Positions 31,990 through 39,949 of a stretch of 64,000 nucleotides of DNA are shown one piece after another. Source of the DNA: Streptomyces aureoverticillatus (lineage in GTDB: Bacteria; Actinomycetota; Actinomycetes; Streptomycetales; Streptomycetaceae); assembly GCF_014649395.1 (NCBI RefSeq), contig NZ_BMSY01000009.1, forward strand, positions 248,001 through 312,000, given 5' to 3'. The position numbers and the translations under genes were made by a program. The notes below the pieces were generated by a model, which was given only the letters and a program-made list of their open reading frames with translations, searched no databases and had not been told where the DNA came from. The first letter of the stretch is position 1. Every line of letters begins with the position of its first letter.

Positions 31990-33156
31990 TCAGCTCGTGC
32001 GGAGGTGGTCGAGCGCCGCCGCGAGGCCGTCCGGGCCGACGGAGTGCCCGGCGAGTTCGAGGCCCATCTGCACACCCGCGAGAGTCCCGGCGAGCGTGAG
32101 GTCGTTGAAGTGGCCGAGGTGGCCGATGCGGAAGACCTTCCCCGCGAGCCGCCCGAGACCGGTGCCCAGCGACATGTCGAACCGCTCCAGGACGATCTTC
32201 CGTACGGCGTCGGCGTCCCGGCCGTCCGGCAGCAGCACGGCGGTGAGCGAACCGGAGTGCTCGCGCTCGTCGGCGCACAGCACCTCGAGTCCCCAGCCGC
32301 GCACAGCGGCCCGGGTGGCGGCGGCGTGCCGGGCGTGCCGGGCCCAGACCTGTTCGAGGCCCTCCTCGGCGAGCATGCGCAGGGCTTCGTCGAGGCCGTA
32401 CAGCAGGTTGGTGGCCGGGGTGCAGGGGAAGAACCCGGCCTCGTTCGCGTCGATGACCGGCGTCCAGTCCCAGAAGGACCGGGGCAGTCGGGCGGCCCGG
32501 GAGGCGGCGAGCGCCTTCTCGCTGACGGCGTTGAAGCCGAGGCCGGGCGGCAGCATGAGCCCCTTCTGCGAGCCGGTGACGGTCACGTCGACGCTCCAGG
32601 CGTCGTGTCGGTACTCGATGGAGCCCAGCGAGGAGACCGTGTCGACCAGGAGCAGGGCGGGGTGGTCCGCCGCGTCGAGGGCGGCGCGGATCTCCGGGAC
32701 GCGGCTGGTGACGCCGGTGGACGTCTCGTTGTGCACCACGCACACCGCCTTGATCCGGTGGGCGATGTCGGCGTCCAGGCGCTCGGCGGCGGCCTCGGGC
32801 GAGGCGCCGTGCCGCCAGTCGCCGGGCACGAACTCCACCTCCAGGCCCAAGGATTGGGCCATGTCCCGCCACAGCGAGGCGAAGTGCCCGGTCTCGAAGC
32901 AGAGCACGCGGTCGCCCGGACTGAGCGTGTTCACCAGCGCGGCCTCCCAGGCGCCGGTGCCCGACGAGGGGTAGACGACGACCGGCCCCGTGGTGCCGAA
33001 CACCGGCTTCAGCGCGTCGAGTACGCGGCGGGCGAGGTCCGCGAACTCGGGTCCGCGGTGGTCGAGGGTGGGGGCGGACATGGCGCGAAGGACCCGGTCG
33101 GGGACGTTCGTCGGTCCGGGGATCTGGAGGAAATGACGGCCGGTCCTGAAGGTCAT
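31990..33156 (-). CDS. Alanine/serine-glyoxylate-type aminotransferase
   Basis: A 388-residue class V PLP aminotransferase. It begins GRHFLQIPGPTNVPDRVLRA, has the cofactor loop SSGTGAWEAAL, the Asp in LLLVDTVSSLGS and the PLP Lys in GSQKGLMLPPG. These are the marks of AGXT/serine-glyoxylate transaminases, which convert glyoxylate to glycine. ATG 33156 (GGAGGGGAG upstream) is taken; the extra 34 residues to 33258 run through the operator region. The neighbouring hydroxyacid oxidase would make glyoxylate, and the divergent IclR regulator and MatC-type carrier complete a plausible glycolate/glyoxylate or malonate-like carboxylate module. Confidence 0.9.
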   Translation of the reverse strand: MTFRTGRHFLQIPGPTNVPDRVLRAMSAPTLDHRGPEFADLARRVLDALKPVFGTTGPVVVYPSSGTGAWEAALVNTLSPGDRVLCFETGHFASLWRDMAQSLGLEVEFVPGDWRHGASPEAAAERLDADIAHRIKAVCVVHNETSTGVTSRVPEIRAALDAADHPALLLVDTVSSLGSIEYRHDAWSVDVTVTGSQKGLMLPPGLGFNAVSEKALAASRAARLPRSFWDWTPVIDANEAGFFPCTPATNLLYGLDEALRMLAEEGLEQVWARHARHAAATRAAVRGWGLEVLCADEREHSGSLTAVLLPDGRDADAVRKIVLERFDMSLGTGLGRLAGKVFRIGHLGHFNDLTLAGTLAGVQMGLELAGHSVGPDGLAAALDHLRTS

Positions 33157-33179
33157 TGCGCGAATCTCCCCTCCACGCT

Positions 33180-33219
33180 TGTGCCGTGAGACGGCACAGC
33201 GTATCGTGATGCGGCACAG
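33180..33219. promoter_or_regulatory. Inverted repeat plus half-site between aminotransferase and IclR genes
   Basis: TGTGCCG-TGAGA-CGGCACA (33180-33198) is a perfect 7-5-7 repeat; CGGCACAG recurs at 33212-33219, 20 bp after its first occurrence, i.e. on the same helix face. Good candidate for binding by the IclR regulator or a second factor on the divergent promoters. Confidence 0.65.
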
Positions 33220-33230
33220 TGGAGCATAGG

Positions 33231-33275
33231 GCTCACGCCTGGAGGGGTCAACGCTCACGCCCGGAGGGGGTCAAC
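33231..33275 (+). repeat. Tandem duplication including the IclR Shine-Dalgarno
   Basis: GCTCACGCCTGGAGGGGTCAAC (33231-33252, 22 bp) is followed directly by a 23-bp near-identical copy (33253-33275) with one extra G. The second GGAGGGGG is the working ribosome site for GTG 33277; the first has no start codon in reach. Confidence 0.85.
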
Positions 33276-33276
33276 G

Positions 33277-34044
33277 GTGCAGAACGTCCTCAACGCCCTG
33301 CGCGTGCTAGAAGAGCTGGCGGCACGCCAGCCGGTCGGCGTCGCCGAGCTGGCCCGCGCCATGGACCTGCCGAAGAGCACCGTCCAGCGAGCGCTCGGCA
33401 CGCTGCACACGGCCGGCTGGATCAAGCAGACCGGCACCACGCCCACCCGCTGGACGCTCACCACCAAGGCGCTGCTCGTCGGGCGGCAGGCCACGGGCGA
33501 GCTGGGCGTGCGGGACGTGGCGGTGCCGGTGATGGAGGAGCTGCGCCGCCGCGTGGACGAGACCGTGCACCTGGCCGTGCCGGAGGGCGAGCGCGTCGTG
33601 CTCGTCGAGCGCCTGGAGACGACCCAGCCGGTGCGGATCGTGCTGCCGCTCGGCCAGCACCTGTCCGGCCACGCGTCCGCCAACGGCAAGGCGATCCTGG
33701 CCGCCCGCTCCCCCGCCGCCGTCGAGCGCTATCTCGCCCAGGACTTGACGCGCTTCACGGCGACGACCATCGACGACGCGGCCGCGCTGCGCGCCGAGCT
33801 CGATGCGGTCCGGACCCGGGGGTACGCCCTCAACCAGGGCGAATGGCGCGAGGACGTGTCCGCGGTCGCCGCACCCGTGCTGGGTCCGGACGGCAGCCCG
33901 GTCGCCAGCGTCAGCATCAACATGCCCACCAGCCGCTGCGATCGCGACCGGCTCGACGCGCTGGGCGAGCATGTGCGGGCGGCGGCACGGGAGATCAGCA
34001 CGGCGCTCGGCTACGAGGCGCCGCGGGCGGCCCGCGCCGGGTGA
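33277..34044 (+). CDS. IclR-family transcriptional regulator
   Basis: A 255-residue IclR protein. The winged HTH covers residues 1-60 (ALRVLEELAARQPVGVAEL, then MDLPKSTVQRALGTLHTAGW) and the effector domain has the usual VPVMEELRRRVDETVHLAV, LPLGQHLSGHASANGKAIL and YALNQGEWREDVSAVAAPV pieces. GTG 33277 starts directly at the HTH with no N-terminal arm. It is divergent from the aminotransferase/oxidase unit and 173 bp upstream of a MatC-type carrier. A strong 19-bp palindrome before the carrier gene is a typical IclR-class operator. Likely role: carboxylate-responsive control of uptake and oxidation. Confidence 0.9.
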   Translation: MQNVLNALRVLEELAARQPVGVAELARAMDLPKSTVQRALGTLHTAGWIKQTGTTPTRWTLTTKALLVGRQATGELGVRDVAVPVMEELRRRVDETVHLAVPEGERVVLVERLETTQPVRIVLPLGQHLSGHASANGKAILAARSPAAVERYLAQDLTRFTATTIDDAAALRAELDAVRTRGYALNQGEWREDVSAVAAPVLGPDGSPVASVSINMPTSRCDRDRLDALGEHVRAAAREISTALGYEAPRAARAG

Positions 34045-34109
34045 ATCCGGGCCGGGCTCCTGCGGGGCCCCGCCCCGCGCACCCACAACTCGGATGCGTC
34101 CGCACCCCC

Positions 34110-34138
34110 TTGACGGGGAGTGACCGCCGTCACATACT
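34110..34138 (+). promoter_or_regulatory. Promoter of the carrier gene
   Basis: TTGACG (34110-34115), 17-base spacer, CATACT (34133-34138). The spacer holds a short inverted repeat GTGAC-CGCC-GTCAC (34120-34133). Confidence 0.65.
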
Positions 34139-34154
34139 CGCCAACGTTGCCTGG

Positions 34155-34173
34155 AGTTCCGCATTGCGGAACT
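34155..34173 (+). promoter_or_regulatory. 9-1-9 palindrome downstream of the carrier promoter
   Basis: AGTTCCGCA-T-TGCGGAACT is perfect. It lies 16 bp after the -10 element, a repressing position, and has the TTCCGCA..TGCGGAA shape seen for IclR-family operators. The IclR gene ends 110 bp upstream. Confidence 0.75.
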
Positions 34174-34217
34174 TCAAGTCCACCCTGCGGACAGACCGAA
34201 GGCGAGGACGTGCCCCC

Positions 34218-35624
34218 ATGGCAGACCATCTCATCGCGATCGGCGCACTGGTACTGATCTTCACCATCTCCACCTTCACCTCCGTCCACATGGGCGCGCT
34301 CGCGCTCGTCGCCGCCTTCGCCGTCGGCTCCTCGGTCGCCGGCGAGAGCGCGGACGACGTGTTCGGCGGCTTCCCCGGCGACCTCTTCGTCGTCCTGGTG
34401 GGCGTCACCTTCCTCTTCGCCATAGCGAAGAACAACGGCACCATCGAATGGCTCGTACACGCCGCGACGCGTGCCGTCCGGGGGCGCATCGCGCTCATCC
34501 CCTGGGTCATGTTCCTCATCACGGCGGCGCTCACCGCGGTCGGCGCGGTCGTGCCCGCGGCGGTCGGGGTCATCGCCCCCATCGGCATGAGCTTCTGCGC
34601 CCGCTACGGGATCAGCCCGCTGCTCATGGGCCTGCTCGTCATCAACGGGGCGAGCGCGGGCGGCTTCTCGCCGGCGAGCGTCTTCGGCAGCATCACCAAC
34701 GGCGTGGTCGAACGCAACGACCTGCCGGGCAGCCCCGGCCTGCTGTTCCTCATGTCGTTCCTGTTCAACGTGGCACTCAGCGTGGTCGCGTACTTCCTGT
34801 TCGGGGGGCGGCATCTGCTCGGGCGGCGGGCATCGGACACCGCGGAGGCGCCGGGAGGCGCCGGAACCGGCACCGGCACTGGCACCGGCACTGGCACCGG
34901 CACCGAGGGCGCGGGCGCGGGTGGAGGCATCCTCAGCGGCGGCCCCGCCTCCGCCAACCCGTCCGCCCCCGCCCCCGCCCCCACCGCAACCGTCGCACCC
35001 GCAACCACCGAAGCGGTCGCCCTGCGCCTGGACCGCTCCCGCGTCCTGACCCTCCTCGGCCTGCTCGGCATGGTGGCCGGGGCGCTGTTCCTCGACTACA
35101 ACGTCGGCCTGATGGCGTTCACGGTGGTCGTCGTGCTCACCCTCGTCGACCCCGACGCGGCCCAGGGCACCGTCGACCGCTGCGCCTGGTCGACGGTGCT
35201 GCTCGTCTGCGGTGTCGTCACCTTCGTCGGCGTGATGGAGCGCATGGGCACGATCACCTGGCTCGGCGACAGCGTCGCGAAGATCGACTCACCGCTCCTG
35301 GGCGCCCTGTTGATCTGCCTGATCGGCGCCGTGGTCTCCGCGTTCGCCTCCACCACCGGCATCCTCGGCGCCCTGATCCCCCTCGCCGTACCGTTCTTGA
35401 TGGACGGTCAGGTGGGCGCGGTCGGCCTGATCATCGCCCTCGCCGTGTCCTCGTCGGTCGTCGACTCCTCCCCGCTCTCCACCAGTGGCGCCCTGGTCAC
35501 GGCCAACGCCCCCGAGGAGGTGCGCCTCCAGGTGTTCGGCAGCCTCATGAAGTGGGGCATGTCCATGGCCCTGATCGCTCCCCTGGCGACGTGGGCGCTG
35601 TTCGTGGTGCCGGGGCAGGGCTGA
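34218..35624 (+). CDS. MatC/SLC13-type dicarboxylate carrier
   Basis: A 468-residue polytopic membrane protein. The N-terminal half (ISTFTSVHMGALALVAAF, GGFPGDLFVVLVGVTFLF, NNGTIEWLV) matches the MatC N-terminal domain, and the C-terminal half has the ion-transporter signature SAFASTTGILGALIPLA and VSSSVVDSSPLSTSGALV. These carriers import malonate, other dicarboxylates or related acids. The loop between halves (about residues 205-265) is low complexity, with GT repeated seven times (12-bp repeats at 34860-34908) then Ala/Pro. ATG 34218 follows GGACG weakly. Promoter and palindromic operator lie upstream. With the oxidase and aminotransferase it fits uptake of a glycolate/glyoxylate-like acid. 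Confidence 0.83.
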   Translation: MADHLIAIGALVLIFTISTFTSVHMGALALVAAFAVGSSVAGESADDVFGGFPGDLFVVLVGVTFLFAIAKNNGTIEWLVHAATRAVRGRIALIPWVMFLITAALTAVGAVVPAAVGVIAPIGMSFCARYGISPLLMGLLVINGASAGGFSPASVFGSITNGVVERNDLPGSPGLLFLMSFLFNVALSVVAYFLFGGRHLLGRRASDTAEAPGGAGTGTGTGTGTGTGTEGAGAGGGILSGGPASANPSAPAPAPTATVAPATTEAVALRLDRSRVLTLLGLLGMVAGALFLDYNVGLMAFTVVVVLTLVDPDAAQGTVDRCAWSTVLLVCGVVTFVGVMERMGTITWLGDSVAKIDSPLLGALLICLIGAVVSAFASTTGILGALIPLAVPFLMDGQVGAVGLIIALAVSSSVVDSSPLSTSGALVTANAPEEVRLQVFGSLMKWGMSMALIAPLATWALFVVPGQG

Positions 35625-35951
35625 CACCGGCCCACCCGGCGGTCGTACGTCCCACAGCCCCTTGCCCAGGGTGGTCAGCCCGGCACCCCATGAGCCGACC
35701 AGGACGGGTTCCTCCTCATGGATGCGCCGACGCAAGCGCGAGGGAACGGGGAACTTTGCTCCGCCCCGGCCACGGTCTGCGCGTTTCGCCTATTCGGCGT
35801 TCCCGTCAATGTTCCCGAACCGCTCGATCATGTCGCGGTCGGGGCGCGTGCGGCCCATGCTGGCTCGCAGTTCCTGGGAGGGGGGCGCCGACACGCGTCA
35901 CAGGAGCTGTTCCACGGACCACGACGCACGACGATGACGTAGATGACGTAA
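35625..35951. other. 327-bp intergenic stretch
   Basis: No supported gene. The minus strand reads RIHEEEPVLVGSWGAGLTTL and GKGLWDVRPPGG from about 35735 down to 35640, protein-like composition that may be a remnant, but without start signal or relatives I recognise. Near the right end the 9-bp direct repeat GATGACGTA occurs twice (35933-35941, 35942-35950) just before the leader ORF. Confidence 0.4.
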
Positions 35952-35964
35952 GTGAAGGAGCCTG

Positions 35965-36036
35965 ATGCACAGGCCACGGACAAGCCCGCGGGCGAACGGA
36001 TTACGGACGCCCGGGGCCGGGGAGGGCGCTCGGTGA
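35965..36036 (+). CDS. 23-codon leader ORF with a TTA codon
   Basis: ATG 35965 lies four bases after AAGGAG (35955-35960). The ORF reads MHRPRTSPRANG, then Leu encoded by TTA at 36001-36003, then RTPGAGEGAR and TGA at 36034-36036. Its stop overlaps the GTG start of the downstream regulator (GTGA). TTA is the codon read by the bldA tRNA in Streptomyces. This is the layout of a translationally coupled leader: failure to pass the TTA codon would stop ribosomes before the regulator start. It is too short for family evidence. The alternative is that the regulator starts at an in-frame GTG at 35952 and this ORF is chance; that start lacks a ribosome site. Confidence 0.45.
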   Translation: MHRPRTSPRANGLRTPGAGEGAR

Positions 36037-36941
36037 GCGCACAACCCGCACCGCAAGGCGCCCACCCCCAGCGCCCCGGACGGAAGTTGGGGCCCATAGC
36101 CGAGGGCACCAAGCCCGCCCACCGGGCCTGGCTGGAGCACCTGCGCGGCGCCTATCACGACAGCGGTCTGACCTTCATCCAGCTGGAAAAGGAGGCCAAT
36201 TGGCCGCGCTCGAAGATATCCGAGCTGCTGCGGGCCATCGGCCGCTACCCGCGGTGGCAGATCACCCGGGACCTGCTGATCGCGCTGCGCCTGTCCGAGC
36301 CGGAACTGGCGGACATCCGGGCCCAGTGGGTCCGCGCCGCCCGGGAGGCCGACAAGCGCCTCAACTGGATACACAAGGCCCTGGCCAAAGAGCGCGAGAA
36401 CAGTCTGCGCGGCCAACGCCCCCCGCTGGACTACCTGGCCTTCAGGGACACACACCACGTGCACTACACCGCCTACGCGGCCACGTTCCTGCGCCGGGCC
36501 GGCGAGGCGAGACGGTCCGTCGACGAAGTGTTCTATCTGCTGCTGATCCTCTGGCCGGACGCCCTGGCCAGCGCGCGGCCGCAGCAGTACGCGTGGAAGC
36601 TCCTGCGCCAGACCGTCATGGAACGGGCCCCACGCTGTGACGGCCACCCCGCGCTCGCCGAGGCCGCGTTCGACACCCGCGCGCAGCGCGACGCCGCGGA
36701 CCCGCTCGCCCAGATCGCCAAGACCTTCGACCTCTTCGACGCCATCCGCCGCCTGCCCGCCCCGCACCTCGACGTCATCGTGCTGCTGCACCTGCGCGGG
36801 CTGCGGGACAGCGACGCCGCCGACGTCCTGGGCATCCCGTGCGCCACCGTCCGCGCGGCGGAACGGCACGCCAAACGCCATCTGACGGCAAATCTCCGCA
36901 CCACCACCCAGGAGGGACACCCCGGTGACCTCACCGATTGA
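36033..36941 (+). CDS. HTH regulator with XRE-like N-terminus and sigma-region-4-like C-terminus
   Basis: About 302 residues from GTG 36033, which has GGAGGG six bases upstream. Residues 25-110 contain an XRE-like HTH (HRAWLEHLRGAYHDSGLTF, LEKEANWPRSKISELLRAIG). The C-terminal 50 residues read LPAPHLDVIVLLHLRGLRDS then DAADVLGIPCATVRAAERHA, which is the region-4 HTH of sigma-70-like factors. There is no region 2, so it cannot be a complete sigma factor; it may contact promoter DNA at both ends or act as co-regulator. A longer form from GTG 35952 is possible. The next gene starts 17 bp before this one ends. No homologue I can name. Confidence 0.65.
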   Translation: MSAQPAPQGAHPQRPGRKLGPIAEGTKPAHRAWLEHLRGAYHDSGLTFIQLEKEANWPRSKISELLRAIGRYPRWQITRDLLIALRLSEPELADIRAQWVRAAREADKRLNWIHKALAKERENSLRGQRPPLDYLAFRDTHHVHYTAYAATFLRRAGEARRSVDEVFYLLLILWPDALASARPQQYAWKLLRQTVMERAPRCDGHPALAEAAFDTRAQRDAADPLAQIAKTFDLFDAIRRLPAPHLDVIVLLHLRGLRDSDAADVLGIPCATVRAAERHAKRHLTANLRTTTQEGHPGDLTD

Positions 36942-37830
36942 TGAGCTGCTCGAGGGCGCTCTGCTGCTCGACGACACCCCTACCCCCCACGACCCGGTGC
37001 CGCCCCAACCGTCCTTCATCTCCACCCCGGCCGAAGCCGACGGAGTGAACACCGCCGTCGCCCAGGCGGCCGACGGCGACTTACGCGTCCTGTGTGAGGC
37101 CGTCGTCACCGCCATGCCCCTGAGCTCCGTGACCGACTTCCTCACCGAATTCCTGCCGACCCCCTCGGGCGCGCTCGTTCTCGGCTGCATGCTGCAGCTC
37201 ACCAACAGCGCCCACACCGCCCGCTTCCTGTGGCAGTACGCCGCCGGCGCCGACGAGACGGCGGCGGCCTACTGCCTCTACCTCCATCACCTCACCCTGG
37301 GCGAGGCCGATGAGGCGGCTTGGTGGAAACAGCAGACGCCCGACGCCGCCCTGCCCGCTCACGAGACCGAGGATCCTCTCCCACGCCGCGCTCCCCGGCC
37401 CGAGTACGGCGCACCACTGCTGAAACTGGAATGGCCCACGGAGCCTCCCCACGTCAGTGTCGCGGCCACGCTCCGGATGCTGGGCATCCTCAGGATGAGC
37501 GAGCGGGCGAGGTTGCGGTCCTGGCCGCCCGTCGTCGCCGCCGTCATGGAGCACGCCGCCCTGGCGGTGCGATTCGTCGACGACGACGTCGAACTCCCCC
37601 TGCCCATGGGCGGGTTCGCCGCCCGCGTCCAGCGCCTGGCCACCCTGCCGGTCCACGCCCTTGATCCCACGCCGCGCGAAGTCCCCGACCCCGACGACCG
37701 CGAAGGGCTTCCTCCCCGCCCCTCGCACCGGGCCCCCTGGCCGCCCGGGCCCTGGCAACAGCACCCCACCTACCGGAGGCGCGGGCGCAACAACCGCGCC
37801 TACATCGTGGAGTACAAGCTCACCCCGTAA
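36925..37830 (+). CDS. Unknown protein paired with the HTH/sigma-like regulator
   Basis: A 301-residue protein, GTG 36925 with GGAGGGA eight bases upstream inside the preceding gene (17-bp overlap). It begins TSPIDELLEGALLLDDTP; the middle is helical (TARFLWQYAAGADETAAAYC, LYLHHLTLGEADEAAWWKQ) with tandem helical-repeat character; the C-terminus is Pro/Arg rich and ends RRRGRNNRAYIVEYKLTP. No signal peptide, membrane segment or catalytic motif is visible. Codon 53 is TTA (37081-37083), so production should depend on bldA. Overlap with the regulator suggests a protein partner or modulator of it. I do not recognise the family. Confidence 0.6.
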   Translation: MTSPIDELLEGALLLDDTPTPHDPVPPQPSFISTPAEADGVNTAVAQAADGDLRVLCEAVVTAMPLSSVTDFLTEFLPTPSGALVLGCMLQLTNSAHTARFLWQYAAGADETAAAYCLYLHHLTLGEADEAAWWKQQTPDAALPAHETEDPLPRRAPRPEYGAPLLKLEWPTEPPHVSVAATLRMLGILRMSERARLRSWPPVVAAVMEHAALAVRFVDDDVELPLPMGGFAARVQRLATLPVHALDPTPREVPDPDDREGLPPRPSHRAPWPPGPWQQHPTYRRRGRNNRAYIVEYKLTP

Positions 37831-37950
37831 GACGCTGGGACATCTTTCGGAGACTCAAGGATATTCATCGGCTCGTTCGATCTTCCTAAGGTTGAGGACA
37901 TCAAGAACCGGCCGAACGAGGAGCCGGACGAACCGAGAGGGAGTCCTCCC

Positions 37951-38877
37951 ATGCGTGCTGTCATCCAGAAGTCCTTCGGTGGGCCCGAGGTTCTCGAGAC
38001 CGTCGAGACCGAGCGCCCCAGCCCGCTCGGCGCCGAAGTGCTCGTCCGCGTCCACGCGAGCGGGGTCAACCCGGTGGACGTGGCCGTGCGTTCGGGTGCG
38101 TACCCGTTGCTCGGCGAGCCGCCGTTCGGCGTCGGCTGGGACATCTCCGGCGTCGTCGAGGAGGTCGGCCCCGGGGCCCGGTTCAAGCCGGGCGACGAGG
38201 TCTTCGGCCTGCCGTTCTTCCCCCGCGCCGCCACCGGGTACGCCGACTACGTCGCCGTTCCGTCGCGGCAGGTGGCCCGCAAGCCCGCCACGCTCGACCA
38301 CGTGCACGCCGCCGCCCTGCCCCTCGCCGGCCTCACCGCCTGGCAGGGGCTGGTCGACGCGGCCCAACTGTCCGAGGGGCAGCGGGTGTTGATCCACCGC
38401 GCGGCGGGCGGCGTCGGTCACTTCGCGGTCCAGATCGCGAAGGCCCGGGGCGCCCACGTCATCGCGCTGGCCAGCGAGGCGAAGCACGACTTCATACGCG
38501 GCCTGGGCGCCGACGAGGTCATCGACTACCGGACCACCGACTACACCGAGGTGGTGCGCGACGTCGACGTCGTCTTCGACTCCTCCTCCGAGGGCACGCG
38601 TTCCCTTCAGGTCCTGCGGCCCGGCGGTGTCCTGGTCAGCATCATGGAGCACTGGAACCAGGAGCTCGCCGCCGAGGTCGAGGCCGCGGGGCGGCACTTC
38701 GCGGGCGTCTCGGTCGAGCCCGACTACGCCTCGCTGGAAGCGATCGCCGCGCTTGTCGACGCGGGCCGCATCCGTCCGTACGTCGCCGAGACGTTCCCGC
38801 TCGCCGACGCCGCCAAGGCCCACGAGCTGGTCGAGACCGGCAGCGTCCAGGGCAAGGTCGTCCTCACCGTCGCATGA
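37951..38877 (+). CDS. NADP-dependent oxidoreductase (quinone oxidoreductase/MDR superfamily)
   Basis: A 308-residue zinc-independent medium-chain reductase. It opens MRAVIQKSFGGPEVLE, has the GroES-like fold with GVNPVDVAVRSGAYP, and the Rossmann motif AAGGVGHFAVQIAKARGAHV. No zinc-ligand Cys cluster is present, as in quinone oxidoreductases and enoyl/alkenal reductases. RBS GAGAGGGAG precedes ATG 37951. Its stop (TGA) shares bases with a possible ATG of the following AraC gene (38874), so the two are one unit and the AraC protein probably regulates it. Substrate unknown; detoxification of quinones or alkenals is the family's usual role. Confidence 0.88.
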   Translation: MRAVIQKSFGGPEVLETVETERPSPLGAEVLVRVHASGVNPVDVAVRSGAYPLLGEPPFGVGWDISGVVEEVGPGARFKPGDEVFGLPFFPRAATGYADYVAVPSRQVARKPATLDHVHAAALPLAGLTAWQGLVDAAQLSEGQRVLIHRAAGGVGHFAVQIAKARGAHVIALASEAKHDFIRGLGADEVIDYRTTDYTEVVRDVDVVFDSSSEGTRSLQVLRPGGVLVSIMEHWNQELAAEVEAAGRHFAGVSVEPDYASLEAIAALVDAGRIRPYVAETFPLADAAKAHELVETGSVQGKVVLTVA

Positions 38878-38933
38878 GCGGCAGCCTAGGGTGTGTCCGG
38901 GGGCGGGGACCGGAACAGGCGAAGGGGAGAGCG

Positions 38934-39887
38934 GTGGACATCCTGACCGAGGCGCTGGGCTCGATGCGGACGGGGCACCCCACGTCCGTCCGCACCGAGG
39001 GCCGCGCCCCCTGGGGCCTGCGCCTCCCCCCGGTCGCGGGCGCCGGATTCCACGTGGTCCTGCACGGAACGTGCTGGCTGATCCCGCTGGAAGACGCACC
39101 CGACGCACCAGACGCGCCCGACACCGAGCCGATCGCCCTGAGCCCCGGCGACGTGGTCTTCCTGCGCGACGGCCGGGGCCACATCCTCGCCGACGATCCC
39201 GCCACCCCGGCCGAGGAGGAGCAGCCCGGACAGCACCGGCCGAGTACACCGATCGGCACCGTCACGCTCGGCGGCGACGGCGCCCGCACCAGCCTGCTGT
39301 GCGGCAACTACCACCTCGACCAGGGCCGCCCGCACCCGCTCGTGCGCCAGCTCCCCGCGGTCATCCACCTGCCCACCGGGCAGGGCCGGCACCCCGAGCT
39401 GAGCGCGGCGGTCCAGCTCCTGCGGGCGGAGCTGGACCACCCCCGCGTCGGCTCGGCCGGCATCGTGCCGGCGCTCATCGACTCGCTGCTCCTCTACATC
39501 CTGCGCGCCTGGCTCGAGGACCAGCCTCCCGCGGCCGCCGCGGGCTGGGCCGCCGCGCTCGGTGACTCCGCGGTCGCTCCGGCCCTGGCCGCCATTCACG
39601 AGGCGCCTTCGGCCCAGTGGACCGTCGAGTCGCTCGCCGACCGGGCCGGGCTGTCCCGCGCGGCCTTCGCCCGCCGCTTCACCACCCTCGTCGGCGAACC
39701 GCCCATGGCCTACCTGACCCGCTGGCGCATGACGAACGCCGCCAAGCTGCTGCGCGAGTCCGAGGCCCCGCTGACCACGGTCGCCGCGCGCACCGGCTAC
39801 GGCTCCGAGTACGCCTTCGCGAAGGCCTTCAAGCGGGAGTACGGCCAGGCCCCCGGCGGCTATCGCCGTCAGTCCCGCGCCGCGTGA
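38934..39887 (+). CDS. AraC-family regulator with cupin sensor domain
   Basis: About 317 residues. The N-terminal cupin_6 domain starts DILTEALGSMRTGHPTSVRT and includes FHVVLHGTCWL; the C-terminal AraC double HTH reads WTVESLADRAGLSRAAFARR and TTVAARTGYGSEYAFAKAFK, ending GQAPGGYRRQ. GTG 38934 is chosen because AAGGGGAG lies just upstream and the cupin domain begins there. An ATG at 38874 overlapping the oxidoreductase stop is the alternative, adding 20 residues of no clear fold. A short DAPDAPDAPD repeat lies in the cupin loop. Probable activator of the upstream oxidoreductase. Confidence 0.85.
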   Translation: MDILTEALGSMRTGHPTSVRTEGRAPWGLRLPPVAGAGFHVVLHGTCWLIPLEDAPDAPDAPDTEPIALSPGDVVFLRDGRGHILADDPATPAEEEQPGQHRPSTPIGTVTLGGDGARTSLLCGNYHLDQGRPHPLVRQLPAVIHLPTGQGRHPELSAAVQLLRAELDHPRVGSAGIVPALIDSLLLYILRAWLEDQPPAAAAGWAAALGDSAVAPALAAIHEAPSAQWTVESLADRAGLSRAAFARRFTTLVGEPPMAYLTRWRMTNAAKLLRESEAPLTTVAARTGYGSEYAFAKAFKREYGQAPGGYRRQSRAA

Positions 39888-39949
39888 GGACCTGACGCCG
39901 GGGCGCGGGGGCTGTTCCGGACGGGACACCGGATCCGGCCGCGCACGCG

